Shown piece after piece: positions 17,824 to 26,649 of a stretch of 64,000 bases of DNA. A model generated the notes under the pieces. It worked only from the letters and a program-made list of their open reading frames with translations. It made no database searches and was not told where the DNA came from. The translations under genes and the position numbers were made by a program. This DNA comes from Sphingomonas aurantiaca (GTDB lineage: Bacteria > Pseudomonadota > Alphaproteobacteria > Sphingomonadales > Sphingomonadaceae), in assembly GCF_003050705.1 (NCBI RefSeq), contig NZ_QAOG01000003.1:434001-498000 (forward strand), written 5' to 3'. Each line of letters starts with the position of its first letter. Within the stretch, counting starts at the first letter, position 1.

Positions 17824-19647
17824 ATGTGTGGTATCGTAGGCATTCTCAGCACGACCGACGTCGCCGAGCGGTTGCTCGACGGGCTGAAGCGGCTCGAATA
17901 TCGCGGCTATGATTCGGCGGGAATCGCCACCGATTTCGACGGCGCGATCGAGCGTCGTCGCGCATCGGGCAAGCTCGTCAACCTGGCGAACGAACTCGCC
18001 GCGCACCCGCTGCCGGGCAAGACCGGCATCGCGCACACGCGCTGGGCGACGCATGGCGGGCCGACCACCAACAACGCGCACCCGCATGCGACCGGCGAAG
18101 TCGCGGTCGTCCACAACGGCATCATCGAGAACTTCAAGCCGCTGCGCGACGAACTGATCGCGCGCGGCCGGACCTTCACCAGCGAGACCGACACCGAGGT
18201 CGTCGCGCATCTCGTCAGCGAGAAGGTCGAGGCGGGAATGGACCCGGTGTCCGCCGTCCGCGAGATCCTGCCGCGGCTGCACGGTGCGTTCGCGCTCGCG
18301 ATCCTGTTCCGCCAGCATCCCGACCTGTTGATCGGCGCGCGGCTCGGCTCGCCCTTGGTCGTCGGACACGGCGAGGGCGAGATGTATCTCGGCTCGGACG
18401 CGCTCGCGCTCGCGCCGCTGACGCAGCGTATCGCCTATCTCGACGAGGGCGACTGGGTCGTGCTGACGCGTGACGGGGCGCAGGTCTATGACCGCGACAA
18501 CACGCCCGTCGAGCGCGCGATCACGCTGTCGGGGATCACCGGCGAGGTGATCTCGAAGGGCAACCACAAGCATTACATGCTGAAGGAGATCTACGAGCAG
18601 CCGATCGTCGTCGCGCAGACGCTGCGCTCGTACCTGAAGCGGATGGAGGGCGAGGTTTCGCTCCCGATCCCGGAGTTCGACCTGTCGACGATCAAGCGCG
18701 TCACGATCGTCGCGTGCGGGACGAGCTTCTACGCCGGCATGGTCGCCAAATACTGGTTCGAGCAGTTCGCGCGCGTGCCCGTCGACCTCGATGTCGCGTC
18801 CGAGTTCCGCTACCGCGCGCCGGTGATGGAGGAGGGCGGTCTCGCGCTGTTCATCTCGCAATCGGGCGAGACCGCGGACACGCTCGCGGCGCTGCGCCAT
18901 GCCAAGGCCGAGGGGCAGAAGATCGCGGTCGTCGTCAACGTGCCGACCAGCTCGATGGCGCGCGAGGCGGACCTGCTGTTGCCGACGCATGCCGGCCCCG
19001 AAATCGGCGTGGCGTCGACCAAGGCGTTCACCTGCCAGCTCGCGGTGCTGGCCGCCCTCGCCGCCAATCTGGCGCGCGCGAAGGGTCTGTTGTCGAAGGA
19101 TCAGGAGCGCGAGATCGTCCGGCATCTCGCCGAGGCGCCCGCCGCGCTGAACGGTGCGCTGGCGTATGACGAGGCGATCGAGGCGATGGCGCACAACATC
19201 GCCGGCGCGCGCGACGTGCTGTATCTGGGGCGTGGGACGGATTACCCGCTCGCGCTCGAGGGCGCGCTGAAGCTGAAGGAAATCAGCTACATCCACGCCG
19301 AGGGCTATGCCGCGGGCGAGATGAAGCACGGGCCGATCGCACTGATCGACGAGCATGTGCCGGTCATCGTCATCGCGCCGTCGGGGCCGCTGTTCGACAA
19401 GACGGTCAGCAACATGCAGGAAGTGATGGCGCGCGGCGGCAAGGTCGTGCTGATCTCGGACTATGACGGGATCCAGGCGGCGGGCGAGGGCTGCATGGCG
19501 ACGATCACGATGCCCAAGGTGCATCCGCTGATCGCGCCTCTGGTCTATGCGGTGCCGGTGCAGTTGCTGGCGTATCATGTCGCGGTGCTCAAGGGCACGG
19601 ACGTGGATCAGCCGCGTAATCTGGCGAAGAGCGTTACCGTCGAATAA
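17824..19647 (+). CDS. glmS: Glutamine-fructose-6-phosphate aminotransferase GlmS
   Basis: A 607-residue enzyme, the normal length. The N-terminal Cys2 (MCGIVGIL) is the glutaminase nucleophile. Glutaminase motifs TRWATHG and HNGIIENF follow. Two SIS domains bind the sugar, with CGTSFYAG, SQSGETADT and STKAFTCQ visible. It makes glucosamine-6-phosphate, the entry step to UDP-GlcNAc. I see no glmS ribozyme or long leader; the gene follows the lipoprotein by 17 nt. Confidence 0.96.
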   Translation: MCGIVGILSTTDVAERLLDGLKRLEYRGYDSAGIATDFDGAIERRRASGKLVNLANELAAHPLPGKTGIAHTRWATHGGPTTNNAHPHATGEVAVVHNGIIENFKPLRDELIARGRTFTSETDTEVVAHLVSEKVEAGMDPVSAVREILPRLHGAFALAILFRQHPDLLIGARLGSPLVVGHGEGEMYLGSDALALAPLTQRIAYLDEGDWVVLTRDGAQVYDRDNTPVERAITLSGITGEVISKGNHKHYMLKEIYEQPIVVAQTLRSYLKRMEGEVSLPIPEFDLSTIKRVTIVACGTSFYAGMVAKYWFEQFARVPVDLDVASEFRYRAPVMEEGGLALFISQSGETADTLAALRHAKAEGQKIAVVVNVPTSSMAREADLLLPTHAGPEIGVASTKAFTCQLAVLAALAANLARAKGLLSKDQEREIVRHLAEAPAALNGALAYDEAIEAMAHNIAGARDVLYLGRGTDYPLALEGALKLKEISYIHAEGYAAGEMKHGPIALIDEHVPVIVIAPSGPLFDKTVSNMQEVMARGGKVVLISDYDGIQAAGEGCMATITMPKVHPLIAPLVYAVPVQLLAYHVAVLKGTDVDQPRNLAKSVTVE

Positions 19648-19654
19648 CGGCTTC

Positions 19655-19736
19655 CGTCATCCTGACGAAAGTCAGGATCCAGAGCCGCAGAGCGCTGCGC
19701 CTGGTACTCTGGGTCCTGACTTTCGTCAGGATGACG
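19655..19736. repeat. 80-bp palindrome of the GTCATCCTGAC family, copy 1
   Basis: CGTCATCCTGACGAAAGTCA at the left is matched by TGACTTTCGTCAGGATGACG at the right, with inner CAGAG/CTCTG pairing. Each outer arm also contains its own small hairpin (CTGAC GAAA GTCAG). It starts 8 nt after the glmS stop codon and probably shapes its 3' end. The second copy is at 49725-49807. Confidence 0.85.
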
Positions 19737-19782
19737 TGGGGAGGGCGGAACGCGTCGCGGTGCGTGAGCCGAGTGCGGTATT

Positions 19783-19814
19783 CCCCGCATCCCCTCAATC
19801 GAGGGAATGCGGGG
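19783..19814. terminator. Hairpin terminator-like element after dps
   Basis: CCCCGCATCCCCTC (19783-19796) pairs with GAGGGAATGCGGGG (19801-19814) with one mismatch and a 4-nt loop. It is 15 nt beyond the dps stop codon on the minus strand. There is no U-tract. Confidence 0.5.
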
Positions 19815-19828
19815 GGAGGGGGGCGGCC

Positions 19829-20437
19829 TTACTTGTCGTCGCGGACCAGTTCGGTGGCGGCGAGGTGCTCGGCCAGGAACCAGACCTGCGGCTCGTGCGT
19901 GCGGATGATATTGCTCACCAGCAGGTCATTCGTGCCGTCATCGCCCGACTCGTCGGCGGCTTCGGCACCTTCATGAGCCTGGCGCAGGATGATCTCATGC
20001 GCTTCGAGCAGCCGAGCGAGCTGCGTCGGTACGTCCTCGCGGCCCTTGGGCGGACGCGGGATCGTCGTCATTTCGGCAACGTCGTGCGACATCGCGATCG
20101 AGATGCCGCCTAGGGCCATGATGCGTTCTGCGACAAGATCCACGAGGGCGGCCTGCTCCTCGTAATGCTTGTCGAGCAGCAAATGGAGCTGGTAGAAGGT
20201 CGCACCCGACATCTGCCAGTGATGCTTCTTGTACATGTCGCGCAGCGTCATCGTGTCCGCGAGGACCTGGTTCAGCGTCGCCACGCTTTGCGCGCGGGCA
20301 TTGTCCTCGAGCGCGATCGGCAGGCGCTTGAGCGTGCCGTAAGGCTGGATCTCGCGATACTCGACCTTGTACTGCGGCTGTGCCTCGGCCGAGACGGCGC
20401 CGGCGAGATCGGTGGGCTTGGTGGGCTTCTTCGCCAT
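19829..20437 (-). CDS. dps: Dps family ferritin-like DNA-protection protein
   Basis: A 202-residue protein. Dps monomers oxidise and store iron in a 12-mer shell and protect DNA under stress. The ferroxidase ligands lie in KKHHWQMSGATFYQLHLLLD and the following HYEEQAALVDLVAERI, the signature of the family. A Lys/Pro-rich N-terminus (MAKKPTKPTDLAG) and a ~30-residue acidic C-terminal extension make it longer than the ~165-residue E. coli protein. The ATG at 20437 is preferred because the upstream residues look like untranslated leader. I did not see a clear OxyR or EcfG promoter. Confidence 0.85.
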   Translation of the reverse strand: MAKKPTKPTDLAGAVSAEAQPQYKVEYREIQPYGTLKRLPIALEDNARAQSVATLNQVLADTMTLRDMYKKHHWQMSGATFYQLHLLLDKHYEEQAALVDLVAERIMALGGISIAMSHDVAEMTTIPRPPKGREDVPTQLARLLEAHEIILRQAHEGAEAADESGDDGTNDLLVSNIIRTHEPQVWFLAEHLAATELVRDDK

Positions 20438-20624
20438 CGCAAATTCCTGTCTGTTTGGATGAACTCGACAGGCATAACGCACGATCGGGCAAATCGAGGC
20501 AGACGAAATCGTCGTTCACTGTGAGTGCCAGCGCCGCCCAGCCGCGCGGGGACCCGGCGCGTCCCTCTTGACGGGAGCGCGCGGGCAAAGGAAGCGGGCG
20601 GGCGCAAAATGTTGGGAGTTTGGG

Positions 20625-21539
20625 ATGACGGAAGCACCTCTGGTCGCAGGGATCGAACTCGGCGGGACAAAATGCATCTGCATTCTTGCGCGCGGGCCCG
20701 ATCAGATCGAGGAAACCGTGCGTATCCCGACCACCCGCCCCGACGAGACGCTCGCCGCGATCGAGGCGGTGCTCGATCGGTGGAGCGGGTTCGTCGCGAT
20801 CGGCATCGCAAGCTTCGGTCCGGTTTCGATCGATCGCCACGCAGCCGATTATGGCCACATCACCTCGACCCCCAAGCCGGGCTGGGCGGGCACCGATATC
20901 GCGGGACGGTTGCAGCGGCGCTACGGCGTGCCGACCGGCTTCCATAGCGACGTCGTCGGCGCAGCGCTCGCCGAGGCGTTTTGGGGAGCGGCAAAGGGCC
21001 TGCCCGACATCGCCTATGTCACCGTCGGCACCGGCGTCGGCGCGGGGATGATCGCGAACAACCGCCCGGTCGACGGGCTGACGCATTCCGAACTGGGCCA
21101 TATCCGCCCTGCGCGGTTCCATGGCGACGACTGGATCGGCAACTGCCCGTTCCACGGCGCGTGCATCGAAGGGCTGGTCGCCGGCCCGGCGATCGCCGCG
21201 CGGATCGGCCATCCCGCGGACGAAGCGCCCGCCGACCATCCGGTGTGGGACGGCGTCGCGGATGCGCTGGGCCAGCTGTGCCATACGCTGGTGCTGACGG
21301 GCATCCCGCGGCGGATCGTGATGGGCGGCGGCGTGATGGGCGCGTCGCATTTGTTTCCGCGCGTGCGGGCAGCGATGACGCGCAGCCTGGGCGGCTATAT
21401 CACGCTGCCCGAGGTGGCGCTGACCGACACGTTCATCGTGCCGCCGGCGCTTGGCAACAATGCCGGGCCGCTGGGGGCGATAGTGCTGGGCGGACAGGCA
21501 CTTGGCCAGCAACTCGAAACATCGTTTACGCCGTCTTAA
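20625..21539 (+). CDS. ROK family sugar kinase, fructokinase-like
   Basis: A 304-residue kinase with ATP motif GIELGGTKCICIL at 8-20, a second phosphate loop TVGTGVGAG, and the zinc-type motif as HSELGH plus GNCPFHGACIEGL. That CPFHGxCxEG form is typical of ROK fructokinases/mannokinases, so fructose or mannose phosphorylation is likely. It is not part of an obvious operon. GlmS, which uses fructose-6-P, is about 1 kb upstream, with the dps gene between. Confidence 0.8.
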   Translation: MTEAPLVAGIELGGTKCICILARGPDQIEETVRIPTTRPDETLAAIEAVLDRWSGFVAIGIASFGPVSIDRHAADYGHITSTPKPGWAGTDIAGRLQRRYGVPTGFHSDVVGAALAEAFWGAAKGLPDIAYVTVGTGVGAGMIANNRPVDGLTHSELGHIRPARFHGDDWIGNCPFHGACIEGLVAGPAIAARIGHPADEAPADHPVWDGVADALGQLCHTLVLTGIPRRIVMGGGVMGASHLFPRVRAAMTRSLGGYITLPEVALTDTFIVPPALGNNAGPLGAIVLGGQALGQQLETSFTPS

Positions 21540-21631
21540 CCGCATCTCACTAACACATGATTGTGAGAACTGACGGCACGTAAGCCATCGCTGGACGGCG
21601 ACGGTCGTGCCCCCCGGGGAGCGGTGTTCGA

Positions 21632-23533
21632 ATGCGTATTCTGATCGTGGACGACGAGCCGCCGATGCACGACAGCTACCGGCGCAGCTTCGCCGGGCCG
21701 CGATCGAGCGACGGATCCGCGCTGGACGCGATGGCGGCGGAGCTGTTCGGCGACGATCTGGACAATAGCGTCGCCGACGCGCCCGCATTCGCGCTGACCT
21801 ATTGCGAGCAGGGGCTCGAGGCGATCGCCGCGGTCGAGCAGGCGCTGGCCGATGCGGATCCGTTCGCGGTCGCGTTCATCGACGTGCGGATGCCGCCGGG
21901 GATCGACGGGCGCGAAACCGCCAAGCGGATCCGCGCGCTCGATCCCGACGTCAACATCGTGATCGTCACCGGCTTCTCCGATTTCTCGCCGGTCGAGATC
22001 AGCAAGGTCGCAGGCCCCGCCGACAAGATCTTCTACATCGCCAAGCCGTTCGAGGTCGCCGAGATCCTGCAGACCGCGACCGCGCTCGCGCAGCGCTGGC
22101 GCAACGACTGCGACCTGGCGACCGCACGCAACCTGCTTGCGGCGCAGGTGGTGCAGCTCGAGGAGCAGGCGGCCGAGCTGGCCGCGAACGAGAGCCGCGC
22201 GCTGCACATGGCGACGCATGATTCGCTGACCGACGCGCCCAACCGGCTCGCCTTTCTGCGCGCGCTGGCGGCGCGGACTCGCGATGACGGGCTGTTTGCG
22301 ACGGTGATGATCGATCTCGACCGGTTCAAGCTGGTCAACGACACGCTCGGGCATCTCGCCGGCGACGCGCTGATCCGCGAGATTTGTGTGATCCTCAACC
22401 GGTCGACCCCCGATGGCGCGCTCGTCGCAAGGCTTGGCGGCGACGAGTTCGGGGTGCTGTTCGAAACCGCGGGCGAGGCGGCGGCGGTGATGGCGTGCGA
22501 GCTGATCGTAGCGGCCTGCTCGGTCAGCCTGCAGGTGTTCGGCAGTTCGGTGCAGGGCGGCGCTTCGGCCGGGCTGGTCGTGACGCCCGGCGGACAGGGC
22601 CGCGACCCGGTCGACGTGATGCGCCGGTCCGACCTTGCGCTGAACGATGCCAAGCGCGGCGGGCGGGGCATCGTGCGCGTGTTCGACGAGAGCATGGACG
22701 AGGGCATCCGCTTTCGCCGCCGGGTCGAATCGGGCCTGAGCCAGGCGATCGCCAAGGGCGAGCTGAGCCTCGCCTATCAGCCGATCGTGTCGCGCGATGC
22801 GATCGACGTGGTCGGGTTCGAGGCGCTGGTGCGCTGGAACACGCAGGAATACGGACTGATGAGCCCGGCGACCTTCATTCCGATCGCCGAGGAATCGAAC
22901 CTGATCCACGAGCTTGGCGACTGGGTGCTGGGGCAGGCGCTCGACGTGTTGCAGCAATGGCCGGGGCAATATGTCTCGGTGAACTTTTCCCCGCGCCAGT
23001 TCCGCCGGCACAATTTCGTCGGCCACATCATGGAAAGTGTCCAGCGGGCAGGGATCGCGCCGGCGCGATTGCAGATCGAGATCACCGAGACCGCGATCTT
23101 CGACGATGCCGAACGCGCTGCCGAGACGCTGTATAAACTGCGCCAGATGGGCTTCCGGATCGCGCTCGACGATTTCGGCACCGGCTATTCGAGCCTGTAC
23201 AATATCCGCAAGTTCGCGCTCGACTGCCTCAAGATCGACAAGTCGTTCATCGACGGCATGGGGCGTGAGCGCGAGAGCGCGGCGATCGTCCATTCGATCA
23301 TCCACCTCGGCCGGGCGCTCGGCCTGGGCGTGATCGCGGAAGGCGTCGAGACCGAGGCGCAGGTCCAGGCGCTGCGCCTTGCCGGGGCAAGCCATATGCA
23401 GGGCTATTTCTTCTCGCGTCCGGTAAACGCCGAACGCGCGCTGGAGATGGCGCGCAAGGGCACGGTCAGCGGCAGCGACGACGTCTCGACCGACGATCAC
23501 CGGATCCGCCAGACGTTCGGTATGCGCAGCTGA
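21632..23533 (+). CDS. Response regulator with GGDEF and EAL domains
   Basis: A 633-residue cyclic-di-GMP enzyme under phosphorelay control. The receiver domain spans 1-~135, with phospho-acceptor Asp84 in AFIDVRMPPG. It is unusual in carrying a ~35-residue insert after the first helix (about 23-55). A short coiled linker precedes the GGDEF domain; the motif itself is intact at 269-273. The EAL domain follows, EAL at 397-399, with DDFGTGYSSL and ETEAQ. Both catalytic motifs look intact, so synthesis and hydrolysis are both possible. A histidine kinase gene begins 25 nt downstream and is the likely partner. Confidence 0.9.
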   Translation: MRILIVDDEPPMHDSYRRSFAGPRSSDGSALDAMAAELFGDDLDNSVADAPAFALTYCEQGLEAIAAVEQALADADPFAVAFIDVRMPPGIDGRETAKRIRALDPDVNIVIVTGFSDFSPVEISKVAGPADKIFYIAKPFEVAEILQTATALAQRWRNDCDLATARNLLAAQVVQLEEQAAELAANESRALHMATHDSLTDAPNRLAFLRALAARTRDDGLFATVMIDLDRFKLVNDTLGHLAGDALIREICVILNRSTPDGALVARLGGDEFGVLFETAGEAAAVMACELIVAACSVSLQVFGSSVQGGASAGLVVTPGGQGRDPVDVMRRSDLALNDAKRGGRGIVRVFDESMDEGIRFRRRVESGLSQAIAKGELSLAYQPIVSRDAIDVVGFEALVRWNTQEYGLMSPATFIPIAEESNLIHELGDWVLGQALDVLQQWPGQYVSVNFSPRQFRRHNFVGHIMESVQRAGIAPARLQIEITETAIFDDAERAAETLYKLRQMGFRIALDDFGTGYSSLYNIRKFALDCLKIDKSFIDGMGRERESAAIVHSIIHLGRALGLGVIAEGVETEAQVQALRLAGASHMQGYFFSRPVNAERALEMARKGTVSGSDDVSTDDHRIRQTFGMRS

Positions 23534-23558
23534 TGCCGCGGGCAGGGATGCACGGCTG

Positions 23559-25442
23559 ATGCCGTCGGCCGGGATGGGTCGGCTGCCGCCCATCCTCGGG
23601 CGGCAGTTCGGACGGATGCGGACACGGTCGTCGCTCGGCGCCAAGCTGGTGGCGATCATGACTGCGGTCGGGCTGGTCGCGACGATCGCGATCACGCTGC
23701 TGCTCGCGGGGATCATCACGCCGAGCTTCACCAAGCTGGAGGGCAAGGCGATCGCCGGGCATGTCGGGCGCGCGCGCACCGCGCTGTCCGACTATGCCGC
23801 CGGCGTCGAGAGCGCGGTGCGCGACTATGGCGACTGGAACGCCAGCTACGCCTATATGGCCGACCCTCGCGCCGGGTCGGAACGTGCGTCACCGTTGCCG
23901 CGTACGATGACCGATCTCGGGATCAACGGCATGGCCTATGTCAGTCCTGCGAGCCGGGTCGTGATCGCCCGCTGGCACGATCCGGTCCGCGGCGCGCAGG
24001 GCGGCGTCGAGCGCGCGCGGCTGACCGCGATGATCGCGCGGACCGATCTTGCCGCGGTGCTCGGGCGGCGGAGCTCGGGGCGGTTCTACGCGCGTATCGG
24101 CGATAGGGTCGCGGCGATCGGGGTGGCGGGAGTCCGGCGGTCAGACGGCAGCGGCATCCCGCGCGGCTATGTCCTGATGGCGCGGGTGATCACGCCGCAG
24201 CAGCTGGCGACGCTGCTCCCCGCCGGCGCGCGGATCGATACCGCCGCGCAGGGCGACGCCGTCGCGGTCACCGCGGGGGCGTCCAAGCTGACTCTCGTCG
24301 TGCCGCTGATCGGCGCCGACGGCCATGCGGTCGCCGGCGCGCGGTTCACGATTCCACGCGACGTTTCGCTGCTGGGGCGCCGCGTATTGCTGCTCGCGGT
24401 GGCAGGATCGACGGTGCTCTTGCTGCTGGTCCTCGTGATGCTCAGGCGGATGATCGAGCGGCTCGTGCTGCGCCCGCTCCACAGGGTCGAAAGCCATATG
24501 CAGCGGGTGCGCGTGTCGGGGTCGCTGGCGTTGCTGGAGGAGGACGAGCGGCGCGACGAGATCGGCTCGCTCGGGCGGAGCTTCAACGCTATGCTGCGCC
24601 AGTTGAAGGATCTACGCGAGCAGATCGAGGCACAGTCGTTCGACCTGGGGCGGAGCGAGAGCGCGGTCGCGGTCATGCACAACGTCCGCAACGCGCTGAA
24701 CCCGATCAGCACGATCCTGAGCCAGGGCATCGCGCAGTCCGCCGCGATCGACCGGGCGACGATCGATCGCGCGATCGCCGAACTGGCGCAGGGCGACGTG
24801 CCCGAGGCGCGCCGGCGCAAGCTCGCCGCGTTCGTCGCCGCCGCGGTCGAGGCCGAGAGCGCCGATCGCGATGCCATGCGCCGCGAGATGGTCGTCGGTC
24901 GCGAGGCGATGGCGGACGTCCTGGAGATCATCGGCCAGCAACAGCGCGCCGCGCACGAACGCCCCGCGCTGGAGGTGTGCGACGTCAGCGACATCATCGC
25001 GCGCAACGCGACGATCGCGCGCTATGCGCTGGGCACCTCGATCGCGTTCAGCTTTCCCGCGGGGCCGAGCCCGGTGATGGCAAGCCGGGTGATCCTGAGC
25101 CAGGTGATCGGCAATCTGTTCGGCAATGCGGTCGAATCGATCGTCGCGCGCGGCACGGGCAGCGGATCGATCGTGGCGACGGTCAGCCAGTCGCAGGGCC
25201 GGGTCACCGTTGCGATCCGTGACGATGGCGAGGGCTTTTCTGCCGAGGCCGGGGCGCTGCTGTTCCAGCGCGGGTTTTCGACCCGGGCGCACAAGTCGGG
25301 TGGGCTGGGGCTGCATTGGTGCGCCAATTCGATGGCTGCGATGCTCGGCGCGCTGCGGCTGGAAAGTGATGGCCCGGGGCTTGGCGCGGTCGCGACGCTG
25401 ACGCTGGATGCGGCGGATACGGCGGTCTCGAAGGCGGCGTAG
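23559..25442 (+). CDS. CHASE4-type sensor histidine kinase, likely partner of the GGDEF-EAL regulator
   Basis: A 627-residue membrane kinase. Membrane segments flank a ~220-residue periplasmic domain: the first at about 28-50, the second about 280-296. The WNASYAYM segment suits CHASE4. HAMP follows. The H-box is divergent, MHNVRNALNPIST with His374, as in kinases that keep an Asn after the His. The ATPase has GNLFGNAVESI and RDDGEGF, with HKSGGLGLHWCANSM at the lid. The signal is unknown. Gene order indicates it controls c-di-GMP turnover by the preceding protein. Confidence 0.85.
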   Translation: MPSAGMGRLPPILGRQFGRMRTRSSLGAKLVAIMTAVGLVATIAITLLLAGIITPSFTKLEGKAIAGHVGRARTALSDYAAGVESAVRDYGDWNASYAYMADPRAGSERASPLPRTMTDLGINGMAYVSPASRVVIARWHDPVRGAQGGVERARLTAMIARTDLAAVLGRRSSGRFYARIGDRVAAIGVAGVRRSDGSGIPRGYVLMARVITPQQLATLLPAGARIDTAAQGDAVAVTAGASKLTLVVPLIGADGHAVAGARFTIPRDVSLLGRRVLLLAVAGSTVLLLLVLVMLRRMIERLVLRPLHRVESHMQRVRVSGSLALLEEDERRDEIGSLGRSFNAMLRQLKDLREQIEAQSFDLGRSESAVAVMHNVRNALNPISTILSQGIAQSAAIDRATIDRAIAELAQGDVPEARRRKLAAFVAAAVEAESADRDAMRREMVVGREAMADVLEIIGQQQRAAHERPALEVCDVSDIIARNATIARYALGTSIAFSFPAGPSPVMASRVILSQVIGNLFGNAVESIVARGTGSGSIVATVSQSQGRVTVAIRDDGEGFSAEAGALLFQRGFSTRAHKSGGLGLHWCANSMAAMLGALRLESDGPGLGAVATLTLDAADTAVSKAA

Positions 25443-25466
25443 CGCTACCGGTTCGGACGGCGTCCG

Positions 25467-26549
25467 TCACAACAGGCTCGGCTGCACCTCGTCCTCGTCG
25501 CCCATGATTCCCGACAGCGTCAGGCCGAGCAGGCGTACGCCGTCCGGCACGGGCAATTGTGCCATCAGCAGGTCGAGCCCCGCCGCCAGGAACGCCGTCT
25601 TGTCGGTGACCGCCGCCTGCGACGAGCGGGCCCGCGTGATCGTGCGGAAATCGGCGTGGCGCAGCTTGAGCGTGACCGTGCGGCCGCGCGTGCCGTGTCG
25701 TTCGATTCGCACCCAGGCCGCATCCGCCACGCGGTGCAGCGCGGCGCGAAGATCCTCGGCGGTGCTGAGATTGGTCTCGAACGTGCGTTCCGCGCCGACC
25801 GACTTGGCCGCGCGGTTGACGCGCACCGGGCGGTCGTCGATCCCGCGCGCGGCGCGGTAGAGATACTCGGCATAGCTGCCGAAATGTGCCTGGAGGAAGG
25901 CGAGGCTCCGGCCGAACAGGTCCGCGCCGGTGAGGATGCCGAGCCGCTCCATCTTCTGCGCGGTCACCGGGCCCACGCCGTGGAAGCGCTTGACGGGCAG
26001 CGACTGGACGAACGCCGCGCCGCGCTTCGGCGTGATGATGCAGATCCCGTCGGGCTTGTTCTGGTCCGAGGCGAGCTTGGCGATGAACTTGTTGTAGCTG
26101 ACGCCCGCCGACGCGGTGAGGCCGGTGTCCGCCTTGATGCGCGCGCGGATCTCCTCGGCGATCGCAGCGGCGGTGCCCAGCCCACGAATATCCTCGGTGA
26201 CGTCGAGATAGGCTTCGTCGAGCGACAGCGGCTCGATCAGGTCGGTATAGTCGGCGAAGATCGCGCGGATCCGGTCGGACACCTCGCGGTAGACGTCGAA
26301 GCGCGGGGGGACGAACACGAGGTCGGGGCAGCGGCGGATCGCGGTGACCGACGGCATCGCGCTGCGCACCCCGAACGCGCGCGCCTCGTAGCTAGCGGCT
26401 GCGACGACGCCGCGCGCGCGCGACCCGCCGACCGCCACGGGCCTGCCCCTGAGCGAAGGATCGTCGCGCTGCTCGACCGAGGCATAGAAGGCATCCATGT
26501 CGACATGGATCACCTTGCGCTGGGCGGGAGGCTGGGTAGGAGGAACCAT
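25467..26549 (-). CDS. dinB: DNA polymerase IV
   Basis: A 360-residue Y-family translesion polymerase. The catalytic acidic motifs are HVDMDAFYASVE (metal aspartates) and PLSLDEAYLDVT; the palm/finger residues KPDG and the helix-hairpin-helix motif HGVGPVTAQKM are present. It copies damaged DNA without proofreading. The ATG at 26549 follows GGTAGGAGG by a normal distance on the minus strand. The C-terminus has no clear beta-clamp motif other than the PSLL end. It converges on the histidine kinase gene. Confidence 0.93.
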   Translation of the reverse strand: MVPPTQPPAQRKVIHVDMDAFYASVEQRDDPSLRGRPVAVGGSRARGVVAAASYEARAFGVRSAMPSVTAIRRCPDLVFVPPRFDVYREVSDRIRAIFADYTDLIEPLSLDEAYLDVTEDIRGLGTAAAIAEEIRARIKADTGLTASAGVSYNKFIAKLASDQNKPDGICIITPKRGAAFVQSLPVKRFHGVGPVTAQKMERLGILTGADLFGRSLAFLQAHFGSYAEYLYRAARGIDDRPVRVNRAAKSVGAERTFETNLSTAEDLRAALHRVADAAWVRIERHGTRGRTVTLKLRHADFRTITRARSSQAAVTDKTAFLAAGLDLLMAQLPVPDGVRLLGLTLSGIMGDEDEVQPSLL

Positions 26550-26649
26550 CAGCGCCCTAGATAGGCGTGCGGGCGGCGACGATACAGGGTGCATCCGCAA
26601 CCAATCGCGCGGCTGTGGGTACTGCCGACGGGTAAATAAAGGGACGCGA

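Noticed and set aside
17752..19578. A 608-codon frame antisense to glmS
   Set aside because: Same shadow effect: Arg/His/Asp-rich composition, no start context, and glmS is certain on the other strand.
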